Assembly: GCF_002197755.1 (NCBI RefSeq)
Contig: NZ_NHOT01000009.1
Span: 62,001-126,000 of the forward strand
Length of the DNA stretch: 64,000 nt
Origin: Pedobacter sp. AJM
Lineage (GTDB): Bacteria; Bacteroidota; Bacteroidia; Sphingobacteriales; Sphingobacteriaceae
Direction: 5' to 3'
Shown here: piece after piece, positions 35,113-43,003 of the stretch
Position numbering within the stretch: the first letter of the stretch is position 1
Layout: every line of letters begins with the position of its first letter
Position numbers and translations under genes: made by a program
Notes under the pieces: generated by a model
Database searches by the model: none
Seen by the model: only the letters and a program-made list of their open reading frames with translations
What the model was told of the DNA's origin: nothing

Positions 35113-36978
35113 TTAAAAGCTTACGAATTTTACCCCCAGGCTTACCCAACGGGATGGGAGCGGAATAGTACCGATTTCGAAATATTGGGTGTCGAAAATG
35201 TTTTGCGCATCCAGGTATATGGTAAATTTCTGAATAGACTGACTAACCCGCAGATCATTGATCCAATAGCTTGATCCTGACAGTCGCTGATTAAAACGTG
35301 TGGCCACCAATAAAGTGAAATTATGGTATTTAAAATCAACGGTATTGGTTACCTGGTGTTTTAAGGAAGCCAGCTGGTATTTAGAAGCAATTCCTGGCTG
35401 CATGCCTCCAAATCTGGATTGAAGATAAGAATAGGCCAGATTGATATTCACCTTCGCATTTTCTGTCATTTCAAGGCTATAGTTGGATCGCAGATTGAAC
35501 CCCTTGGTCATCAGGTTGCCTACATTGTTGGCTTCAAATGGTTCTGTACTGACCAATCTGGTGTAATCGATAAAATTTGTAATTCGCCTGTAGAAAAAGC
35601 TAGAATTGAAGGTGAAATCTCCTTTTAAAATCTTAAAACCCGTTTCGCCCTGGAATGCATTTTCAGGGACGACATTTGGATTGCCAATGTTTCCAGGTCG
35701 TTGGTTTAGATAGAGGTCAGTAAATGATGGCAGTCTCTGGCTGGTACCAATACTTCCTATAACTTTGAAAACTTCCGTAAAAGCGTAACTGGCATCAAGC
35801 CCCGGATAGACCTGCCATTTGTAAGATGTGTTATAATTCACGTAAGATCCCAGATTAACATTCAGTTTTTCGGTGAGGAAAGTTCTGTACTGTGCATACA
35901 TACCCATATTTTCTCTTTGGTGTTTGCCAATGTTGGAGGAATTAATGGCATCACTTCTTACTTCTGCACCCAATCCCCATTCACCACTTTTGGTTTTATA
36001 GGTACTGTTTACTTCTGCTGCAAGTGAATGGGTAGCATGCCTGCTTACCCCTGCATTAGGATTGGTATTGCCAAAATAGCGGTAATCATCAAAATTATAG
36101 CGATAACTCAATCTGGGCATCAGCAGCCATTTTTCTGAAAGTTTATGTTTCGATTGTACACTTGCCAATGTGGTTTGTACTGCTTCGGTAGAATTCCGGT
36201 CACCTGGAGCGGCATAAAATCCATTGGCACCGAATTCATTTTTGGTATAACCAAATGAAGTCATAATTTCATTTGCACTATCAATCTGAATATTGCCCTG
36301 ATAAAGTAATTTGAGGTTTTCAAACTGGGTATTAAAACGGTAACCATTGCTTTGATCGCGTGAACCAAAGATAGCATGCTGATTATTTTTTTGACTTAAC
36401 ACTGCTCCGGCCTGAACACCAGCACCATAAAATGTTTTCCCGTTACCTTCAGCATTTTTTTTGAAATTTGAACCCGCATAGGAGTCAATCAGAAAGCCTG
36501 ATTTGGTAAATTTTTTAGTAATGATGTTAATGGCCCCGGTTAGGCTGTTGATGCCGTAAATCCGGGCAGCTGGTCCGCGAACAATTTCAATGCGCTCAAT
36601 AGCTTCTACCGGAATAGGGAGGTTGAGCATATTATGGGCCGTTTGCGTATCTATAATTTTGACTCCATTTAACAGCACAACCGTTTGCTCAAAACTTCCG
36701 CCATCAATGCTAATGTCTGCCTGACTGCCAAAGGGACCTCTTTGCCTTAAGTCTACACCATTGGCATATTGCAAAAGTTCCTGAATGGTACGTCCGGGCA
36801 GTTTAGCAATCATGGCCTGATCAATGATATACACGTTTCTGTTTTGCTTGGATATGGGTGTATGAAAGCCATTTTCATTAATGACCACGTCTTTAAAAGT
36901 GATTACGGTATCTTGCTTTTGCTGGGCATATAAGTTAGTACACCAGAAGAGTGATAAAGCCAGGTAAATTTTTTTCAT
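35113..36978 (-). CDS. TonB-dependent receptor, BtuB-like (vitamin or chelate uptake)
   Basis: 621 aa, small for Bacteroidota TonB receptors and without a SusC-type N-terminal domain. A signal peptide (MKKIYLALSLFWCTNLYAQ) precedes the TonB-box region and plug at about 30-160: PGRTIQELLQYANGVDLRQR, GPFGSQADISIDGG, QTVVLLNGVKI, VEAIERIEIVRGPAARIYG. The barrel ends in RWVSLGVKFVSF. The plug pattern follows BtuB. Receptors of this size usually import cobalamin, siderophores or similar compounds. No partner transport genes adjoin it. It is divergent from a MocR-type regulator with 64 bp between starts, so its expression may depend on that regulator. Confidence 0.88.
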   Translation of the reverse strand: MKKIYLALSLFWCTNLYAQQKQDTVITFKDVVINENGFHTPISKQNRNVYIIDQAMIAKLPGRTIQELLQYANGVDLRQRGPFGSQADISIDGGSFEQTVVLLNGVKIIDTQTAHNMLNLPIPVEAIERIEIVRGPAARIYGINSLTGAINIITKKFTKSGFLIDSYAGSNFKKNAEGNGKTFYGAGVQAGAVLSQKNNQHAIFGSRDQSNGYRFNTQFENLKLLYQGNIQIDSANEIMTSFGYTKNEFGANGFYAAPGDRNSTEAVQTTLASVQSKHKLSEKWLLMPRLSYRYNFDDYRYFGNTNPNAGVSRHATHSLAAEVNSTYKTKSGEWGLGAEVRSDAINSSNIGKHQRENMGMYAQYRTFLTEKLNVNLGSYVNYNTSYKWQVYPGLDASYAFTEVFKVIGSIGTSQRLPSFTDLYLNQRPGNIGNPNVVPENAFQGETGFKILKGDFTFNSSFFYRRITNFIDYTRLVSTEPFEANNVGNLMTKGFNLRSNYSLEMTENAKVNINLAYSYLQSRFGGMQPGIASKYQLASLKHQVTNTVDFKYHNFTLLVATRFNQRLSGSSYWINDLRVSQSIQKFTIYLDAQNIFDTQYFEIGTIPLPSRWVSLGVKFVSF

Positions 36979-36994
36979 TTGTTATAATTTTCGG

Positions 36995-37031
36995 CAAAAG
37001 TACTACCTTGCCGTACCACTAAAGTATACCA
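36995..37031. promoter_or_regulatory. Promoter and MocR-type operator between the TonB receptor and its divergent regulator
   Basis: On the minus strand TACTTTTG (36995-37002) matches the Bacteroidota -7 box TAnnTTTG for the receptor gene. On the plus strand the hexamers GTACCA (37013-37018) and ATACCA (37026-37031) form a direct repeat 13 bp apart. ATACCA is the half-site known for the MocR protein GabR. A 6-bp inverted repeat CGGCAA/TTGCCG (36992-37013) overlaps. Confidence 0.5.
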
Positions 37032-37042
37032 GTTTTAATATA

Positions 37043-38539
37043 ATGGATAGTCCGGTTCAAATTCCCTTTAAAAGTTTTATTCAACTCAAGGCTGAGGATG
37101 CTACGCCAGTTTACCTGCAAATTATTTTTGAGTTTATTAAGGCAATTCAACTGGGTTTGCTTCCTGAAGGTACAAAACTTCCGGGTACACGGATATTATG
37201 TAAAATCCTTTTGGTGAATAGAAATACGCTGATTAAAGCTTTCCAGGATCTGGAAGCACAGGGTTTTATCGAGATCAGGCCCAATCAGGGTACTTTTATT
37301 TTATCAGATCAAAAGCAGTATCAGGGTAAAAGGGAGATTTCAAAAGCTGAAAAAAGCAATAAAGCAGTAGGTGGTTTTAGTTTTAAATGCTCATCCGTAC
37401 TAGAAAACCCGGTAGAATGGAGTGATTTGCCTTTGCAGTTTAATGATGGATTGCCTGATATAAGGCTGGTTCATACTGATATCGTGGCAAGGCTATATGT
37501 GTCAAAACTGAAACGGCAGAAAGTCCGCGAACCCTGGGCGCAAATACAAACACAGGCTCACCAGCATTTTAAAAAACAGTTTTTCAACTTCTTAAACCTT
37601 ACACGTGGTCTGCGGATTTCTGAATCCAATCTTCTGACCACCAGCAGCCATGAAGTAAGCCTGTATCTTGTGGCGAAATTACTCCTTTCGGAAGGTGATT
37701 ATGTAGTAGTGGGTTCACCAGGCTATTATTTATCCAATATGACCTTAACTGACAGTGGCGCAAAGATCATTCCTGTTGCTGTGGATGAAGAGGGACTGCA
37801 TTTAGCCGCGTTAAAGAAAGTATGTGAAACACAAAAAATCAGAATGGTTTACCTCACCTCCATTTATCATTACCCCAGTACGATTTTGCTGAGTGCCAAA
37901 AGACGGATGGAAATGCTGGAATTGGCCCATCAATACGGTTTTGTAATTGTGGAAGATGATTACGACTTTGATTTTCACCTGGATAGTAACCCTGTTTTGC
38001 CTTTGGCAGCCATAGATGCAAATGAGCATGTGGTTTACCTGGGGTCGTTTGCCAGATCACTGCCTGCTGGTTTTGGCTATGGTTTTATTACCGCGCCTGC
38101 CGCATTTATCAAAGAACTGGAAAAGCACCAGCGGATTCTGGAACCAGGGATAGATGTAATGAAAGAACAGGTTTTAACAAACTGGATTCAGGATGGGGAA
38201 GTGCACCGGCTTTCGAAAAAAAATAAACTTATTTATAAAGCACGGCGTGATGCTTTTGTACGCTTGCTGAACGATAAACTGAAGGGAAGAATCCGGTTTA
38301 ATATTCCCACACGCGGCCTGGCCGTCTGGATAGAATGGCTAGATCATTTTAACCTCATTAAAATGCAGCAAAAATGTGCTGAAAATGGTCTGTTTTTACC
38401 CAAAACCATTTTGTACCAAACCAAAAATATGATCGCCACCCGCCTGGGGTTTGGCAGCATGAATCTGAACGAGATGGAAAATGCGGTTGATATTCTGGCC
38501 AGATCACTTAAAAGTCTGTTAAATAAACGTAATGATTAG
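37043..38539 (+). CDS. MocR/GntR-family regulator with degenerate aminotransferase-like domain
   Basis: 498 aa. Residues about 15-90 are a GntR winged helix (YLQIIFEFIKAIQLGLLPEG, KLPGTRILCKILLVNRNTLI, GFIEIRPNQGTF). Residues about 125-490 are a fold-type-I aminotransferase-like domain with SSHEVSLYLVAKLLLSEGDY, GSPGYYLSN, SIYHYPST and VEDDYDFDF. The segment that carries the PLP-binding lysine in most MocR proteins (GTFSK) reads GSFARSL, with Arg338 at the lysine position, so a Schiff base with PLP cannot form there. It may bind another ligand or PLP non-covalently. It faces the BtuB-like receptor gene across a 64-bp gap with possible MocR sites. Not PdxR/GabR by direct evidence. Confidence 0.88.
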   Translation: MDSPVQIPFKSFIQLKAEDATPVYLQIIFEFIKAIQLGLLPEGTKLPGTRILCKILLVNRNTLIKAFQDLEAQGFIEIRPNQGTFILSDQKQYQGKREISKAEKSNKAVGGFSFKCSSVLENPVEWSDLPLQFNDGLPDIRLVHTDIVARLYVSKLKRQKVREPWAQIQTQAHQHFKKQFFNFLNLTRGLRISESNLLTTSSHEVSLYLVAKLLLSEGDYVVVGSPGYYLSNMTLTDSGAKIIPVAVDEEGLHLAALKKVCETQKIRMVYLTSIYHYPSTILLSAKRRMEMLELAHQYGFVIVEDDYDFDFHLDSNPVLPLAAIDANEHVVYLGSFARSLPAGFGYGFITAPAAFIKELEKHQRILEPGIDVMKEQVLTNWIQDGEVHRLSKKNKLIYKARRDAFVRLLNDKLKGRIRFNIPTRGLAVWIEWLDHFNLIKMQQKCAENGLFLPKTILYQTKNMIATRLGFGSMNLNEMENAVDILARSLKSLLNKRND

Positions 38540-38698
38540 CCTTCCAGGTCAAACATTTTAGCCCCTTTTATGTTATTTCGGTCAGCCATTAACCCATAAA
38601 TCTTTTTGAGTTTATCAGGTTAATGACAGAGAATTAAATATCCATTAATTTTACTGGTTCAATCAATAATATTTGATCAACTATGATTCATAAATTAA

Positions 38699-40759
38699 AT
38701 GTCGTTTGTGCCACAGCCTGCTAATGAAATTGAGCGCTTAAAAGCGTTGCAATCCTATCATATTCTGGATACATTATCGGAACGCGAGTTTGATGATCTG
38801 ACAGAACTTTCTTCCATTATTTGTAATTCTCCCATTGCCCTGGTTAGTCTGGTTGATGAGAAAAGGCAATGGTTTAAATCCAGGAAAGGACTGGACGTGA
38901 CAGAAACCCACAGGGATTATTCTTTCTGCGCACATGCCATTCAGGATCCTTATGAACTAATGGAAATTGAAGATGCCAAAAAAGATGTACGGTTTATGCA
39001 TAACCCACTTGTAACGGGGCAGCCTTACATTGCTTTTTATGCTGGCGTACCGCTGATTAATGAAGAGGGTTTCCCAATTGGTTCACTTTGTGTAATTGAT
39101 TCTGTATCAAGAAAACTCAGCGAATCACAGCGTATGGCTTTAAAAATTCTGGCCAAGCAGGTGATGGATAAGATGGAGTTACGCCGGAAAATGGCTTTGC
39201 TTGAAAAATCAGAAAAGCTAAATGCTGCATTGCTTGAGCGCTCTGTTCTAGCCGAACAGCGAAGTCATATGCTCATTCAGCAGGCACCCATTGCCATGGC
39301 CTTATTTAAAGGTAATTATTTTCAGGTTGAGGCAATTAATCCGCCTATGCTTGAGCTTTTACGACAGGAAGCCAACATCCTGCACCAACCGATCCTTTCC
39401 GCAATCCCTGAGTTTGACAAACAGCCCGCTTACGGGTTATTACAGAAAGTGTACCGCACTGGTGAAACCATTTACGTGAATGAACACGCGATACAACTGA
39501 TTCGCAAAAACAAGGAAATCACCTGCTATTATAATTTCACTTATTGCCCTTTGATTGAAAGCGGCAGAATTACCGGTGTCATTAATATGGCCATTGATAT
39601 CACCGAACAGGTAATGGCCAGAAAAAAGGTGGAAGAAGTGAGTCACGATCTTCGTGCATCCTACATCCGCTTAGCACAGAGTGAGCAGAAACAGAGTAGC
39701 GCGATTGAACAGGCTAAGCTTGGAACCTATACCATTGATGGCACTTCTGGTAAAATGTGGGCATCCGCCAGACTGAAGGAAATTTTTGGTTATGGCAATG
39801 ATGAGGAAATGACTTTTCAGTCTGTAATTGATCAGGTAGGTATTGAATTCCGGCAGCAGGTCATCCGTTCAGCAGAAGCGGTGATTAAAGAGGATCTCGT
39901 TTTTGATATGGAATATACCATTATTAAACGCAATGACGGACTGATCCGATGGGTTAAATCAACCGGAAAACATTATAAAACCGAAGAAGAACCTGATGGC
40001 CATTTCTCAGGTACCATTCTGGATATCACGGAAGAAAAAGAGGACAATATACGGAAGGATGATTTTATAGGAATGGTAAGTCATGAGCTTAAAACGCCGC
40101 TTACCTCATTAAAAGGGTTTGTGCAGCTCCTGCAACTGAAAACACAGCGGATCGATGATATCCTCACTAAAAATATTCTGGATAAGGCAGACAAACAAAT
40201 CACCAAGATGACCAGAATGATCAATGGTTTTCTGAATGTATCCAGACTGGAATCAGGAAAAATTTACATAGAAAAAGAACTTTTTGATATTAGTGTACTT
40301 ATCCGTGAAATTGAAGACGATACCATTTTAAATGCTGACGGACATACCGTCATTTTTGATCCGGTGGAAACTGCCTGGGTGAATGCGGATAAAGATAAAA
40401 TCGGGCAGGTAATTAACAATTTTATCAGCAATGCCATTAAATATTCGCCAATGGGTACAGAAGTACGGATTTCCTGCATTTCCGACAAGCAAGGTTCGGT
40501 GATTAGTGTTCGTGATGAAGGGATGGGCATAGAAGCCTCGGATATTCCTCATTTATTTGAGCGCTATTACCGGGTAGAAAAACACAATACCAAATCCATA
40601 GCTGGCTTCGGAATTGGTCTTTATCTTTGTGCAGAGATTGTGAAAAGACACAATGGCAAGATATGGGTGGAAAGTGAAATTTTAAAAGGTTCTGTTTTTA
40701 ATTTTAGCCTTCCTGCTGTCCCGCAACCTATCCTTCAATCAGATGATCTGGATAATTAG
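38699..40759 (+). CDS. Orphan sensor histidine kinase with GAF and two PAS domains
   Basis: 686 aa, soluble: no membrane helix is seen. GAF at about 22-160 (IVLVSLVDEKRQWFKS-like, DYSFCAHAI, FYAGVPLINEEGFPIGSLCV), PAS at about 190-305, a second PAS at about 335-445 (LGTYTIDGTSGKMWASARLK, GTILDITEEKED), and HisKA with His462 in GMVSHELKTPLTSL. HATPase runs about 560-675 with NFISNAIKYSP, VRDEGMGI and GFGIGLYLC. It should sense a cytoplasmic cue and pass a phosphoryl group to a response regulator. No regulator gene is adjacent, so its partner lies elsewhere. Single-gene unit behind a 159-bp gap. The signal is unknown. Confidence 0.9.
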   Translation: MSFVPQPANEIERLKALQSYHILDTLSEREFDDLTELSSIICNSPIALVSLVDEKRQWFKSRKGLDVTETHRDYSFCAHAIQDPYELMEIEDAKKDVRFMHNPLVTGQPYIAFYAGVPLINEEGFPIGSLCVIDSVSRKLSESQRMALKILAKQVMDKMELRRKMALLEKSEKLNAALLERSVLAEQRSHMLIQQAPIAMALFKGNYFQVEAINPPMLELLRQEANILHQPILSAIPEFDKQPAYGLLQKVYRTGETIYVNEHAIQLIRKNKEITCYYNFTYCPLIESGRITGVINMAIDITEQVMARKKVEEVSHDLRASYIRLAQSEQKQSSAIEQAKLGTYTIDGTSGKMWASARLKEIFGYGNDEEMTFQSVIDQVGIEFRQQVIRSAEAVIKEDLVFDMEYTIIKRNDGLIRWVKSTGKHYKTEEEPDGHFSGTILDITEEKEDNIRKDDFIGMVSHELKTPLTSLKGFVQLLQLKTQRIDDILTKNILDKADKQITKMTRMINGFLNVSRLESGKIYIEKELFDISVLIREIEDDTILNADGHTVIFDPVETAWVNADKDKIGQVINNFISNAIKYSPMGTEVRISCISDKQGSVISVRDEGMGIEASDIPHLFERYYRVEKHNTKSIAGFGIGLYLCAEIVKRHNGKIWVESEILKGSVFNFSLPAVPQPILQSDDLDN

Positions 40760-40843
40760 TATTTAGTATGACTGATTTAACACATTGATAATCGTGTTTT
40801 TACCGCTTATTTTTTAAATAATGAATTACTGCAGACATTTATT

Positions 40844-40876
40844 TTTGATTCCGAACACTGAATCGATTTATATTTG
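40844..40876 (+). promoter_or_regulatory. Bacteroidota-type promoter of the alcohol dehydrogenase gene
   Basis: TTTG at 40844-40847, a 21-bp spacer, and TATATTTG at 40869-40876, an exact TAnnTTTG -7 box. It lies 26 nt before the ATG at 40903. Confidence 0.6.
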
Positions 40877-40902
40877 TTTACAGAATAACAACTAAGATAT
40901 TT

Positions 40903-41946
40903 ATGATAGCAACAAAAGGATATGCGGCACAAAGTGCCGAAACAGGCCTGGCGCCCTGGGATTTTGAACGCCGTGAGGTTGGACCACACGATGTACAGTT
41001 TGAAATACTTTTCTGCGGCGTATGCCACTCTGATTTACATCAAATTAAAAACGACTGGTTCCCAGGTATTTTTCCAATGGTTCCGGGTCATGAAATTGTT
41101 GGTCGCGTAATTAATGTAGGTGATCATGTTAAAAATTTTAAAGTAGGAGATCTTGCCGGTACGGGCTGCATGGTGGATTCTTGCCAGGTTTGCGAAAACT
41201 GTAAACAAGACTTAGAGCAATACTGCCTTGAAGGTAATACGCAGACCTATAACGGCATGGAGCGTGATGGTTCAATGCCAACTTATGGCGGATATTCAAA
41301 TAACATTGTAGTAAGGGAAGAATTTGTATTACATATTTCTGATAAGCTGAATCTGGCAGCTGTTGCACCATTACTTTGTGCAGGTATCACCACTTACTCA
41401 CCATTAAGACACTGGAAAGTTGGCAAAGGCCATAAACTTGCTGTTTTAGGTTTAGGCGGTTTAGGCCACATGGCCGTTAAATTTGGTGTGGCTTTTGGAG
41501 CGGAAGTAACCGTTTTAAGTACTTCGCCAAAAAAAGAAGAGGATGCTAAAAAGTTAGGCGCACATCACTTTGTGGTGACTACAGACCCGGATCAGGTGGC
41601 TGCGGCAAAAGGTAGCTTTGATTTTATTCTGGATACAGTTTCAGCCGAGCACGATTTTAATATGTATTTATCGCTTTTAAGAACGAATGGTACACATATT
41701 TGCGTGGGCGTACCACCAAAACCAGCTGAAATTGCAGCATTCAGTTTATTGGGCGGACGTAAAAGCCTTGCCGGTTCAGGAATCGGAGGAATAGCTGAGA
41801 CCCAGGAAATGCTGGATTTTTGTGCTGAACACAACATTGTTTCAGATATCGAGATTATTGATATGAAAAACATTCATCAAGCTTATGAGCGGATGGAAAA
41901 AGGTGACGTGAGATACCGCTTCGTAATTGATATGGCAACCTTATAA
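40903..41946 (+). CDS. Zinc-dependent alcohol dehydrogenase, YahK-like (cinnamyl-alcohol-dehydrogenase family)
   Basis: 347 aa. The catalytic zinc site is complete: Cys41 in GVCHSD, the GHE motif at 62-64 and a later cysteine in PLLCAGITTYSP. Structural zinc is held by Cys94, Cys97, Cys100 and Cys108. The cofactor fold has GLGGLGHMAVKFG, and the pattern is that of NADP-using YahK/AdhC aldehyde reductases. It reduces a broad range of aldehydes to alcohols in the cytoplasm. It is a single-gene unit with its own promoter and a strong terminator. The physiological substrate is not visible; aldehyde detoxification is the usual role. Confidence 0.93.
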   Translation: MIATKGYAAQSAETGLAPWDFERREVGPHDVQFEILFCGVCHSDLHQIKNDWFPGIFPMVPGHEIVGRVINVGDHVKNFKVGDLAGTGCMVDSCQVCENCKQDLEQYCLEGNTQTYNGMERDGSMPTYGGYSNNIVVREEFVLHISDKLNLAAVAPLLCAGITTYSPLRHWKVGKGHKLAVLGLGGLGHMAVKFGVAFGAEVTVLSTSPKKEEDAKKLGAHHFVVTTDPDQVAAAKGSFDFILDTVSAEHDFNMYLSLLRTNGTHICVGVPPKPAEIAAFSLLGGRKSLAGSGIGGIAETQEMLDFCAEHNIVSDIEIIDMKNIHQAYERMEKGDVRYRFVIDMATL

Positions 41947-42313
41947 GATTGAACAGATCTTTCAATAGGTTATTATTAAAACCGATTCATCTGACAACAA
42001 CAGTTAATTAGTACAAACAAGGGATGGCCAAATGCTTATCCCTTGTTTGTTTTTTAAGGTAACTTACGAAGTTTCTCCTGAATGCAACCCATCAAACTTC
42101 GGAAATCTGAGGTAATTGGAAAAGCTGAACTTTAATTCACCGGAACCTGTAGAAATGATGATGTTAGCCAAGCGCGAAAACTTTATATCTTTTATCGTGT
42201 TGTCATTTTTAATTGTGGATACATACATTATTCGCAATAAGGGCGTCATATCGATGATAGATATTTCTATTTTAGATAAGCATCCCTTAACTTTAATCCA
42301 TAAATAATATAAT
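41947..42313. other. Intergenic region before msrA
   Basis: 367 bp. It holds the dehydrogenase terminator (42013-42055) and the upstream region of msrA, with TAACTTTA (42288-42295) as a one-mismatch -7 box. ORFs of 63 aa (+) and 89 aa (-) cross the region, but neither shows a signal, motif or family pattern that I recognise. Confidence 0.5.
42013..42055 (+). terminator. Terminator of the alcohol dehydrogenase gene
   Basis: A 13-bp perfect stem (42013-42025 with 42038-42050), 12-nt loop, followed by a T tract. Confidence 0.92.
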
Positions 42314-42805
42314 ATGAATACTGAAAAAGCCATTCTGGCTGGCGGTTGCTTTTGGGGGGTAGAAGAACTGATTCGTCATCAGCCCGGTGTAATTTCCACT
42401 GTAGTAGGTTACACTGGTGGAGATGTACCAAATGCAACATACCGCAACCATGGCACACATGCTGAAGCCATAGAGATTGTTTTTGATCCGGAGACATTAT
42501 CATACAGACGTTTATTGGAATATTTCTTTCAAATTCATGATCCAACAACTAAAAACAGACAAGGAAATGATGTCGGAACATCTTATCGTTCTGCTATCTT
42601 CTTTGAAAATGATACTCAGCGGGAAACTGCAAATGAATTGATTGCGGAGATGGAAGCATCTGGAATCTGGCCAGGTAAAATTATCACGGAAGTAGTTCCT
42701 GCTGAAGATTTCTGGAATGCAGAGGAAGATCACCAGGATTACCTACAGAAATATCCTTATGGTTATACCTGTCATTTTGAAAGGCCTGAGTGGAAATTAA
42801 GCTAA
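42314..42805 (+). CDS. msrA: Peptide methionine-S-sulfoxide reductase MsrA
   Basis: 163 aa, the compact cytoplasmic form. The active site GGCFWGVEE carries nucleophile Cys12 and is followed by the family run GVISTVVGYTGGDVPNATYR. Next come NHGTHAEAIEIVFDP, FFQIHDPTT, GNDVGTSYRSAIFF, and AEDFWNAEEDHQDYL near the end; a C-terminal cysteine in GYTCHF is a possible resolving residue. It repairs S-oxidised methionine in proteins with thioredoxin. It stands alone, without an MsrB gene beside it. Assignment is secure. Confidence 0.96.
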   Translation: MNTEKAILAGGCFWGVEELIRHQPGVISTVVGYTGGDVPNATYRNHGTHAEAIEIVFDPETLSYRRLLEYFFQIHDPTTKNRQGNDVGTSYRSAIFFENDTQRETANELIAEMEASGIWPGKIITEVVPAEDFWNAEEDHQDYLQKYPYGYTCHFERPEWKLS

Positions 42806-42827
42806 GTTGATAAGAATTTATAAAGAT

Positions 42828-42945
42828 TCATCATTCTTAACGCAGTGGAGGAATCTTTGAACCAGTTAAATTATGTAATTAATAGACTTAAGTTCAAAGA
42901 TCTCTCCGTTACGCTGCGCTACAATCGAGAGGACGACCTTTGGAT
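42828..42945. repeat. REP-like imperfect palindrome between convergent genes
   Basis: Left part 42828-42859 contains CATTCTTAACGCAGTGGAGG and the right part 42896-42945 contains TCTCTCCGTTACGCTGCGCT followed by ATCGAGAGGACGACC. The parts are roughly inverted (CGCAGTGGAGGAATCTTT against AAAGATCTCTCC...CTGCG). The wording is typical of dispersed intergenic elements in this group. It lies between the ends of msrA and the ABC exporter gene. Confidence 0.5.
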
Positions 42946-43003
42946 AGGGGTCACACTCCAAAATCAATTAAATGATCTACCATTTTATACAGCAATTAAA
43001 TTT

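Noticed and set aside
42064..42333. An 89-aa minus-strand ORF before msrA.
   Set aside because: It overlaps the msrA start, has no signal peptide or family pattern that I recognise, and lies in AT-rich intergenic sequence.
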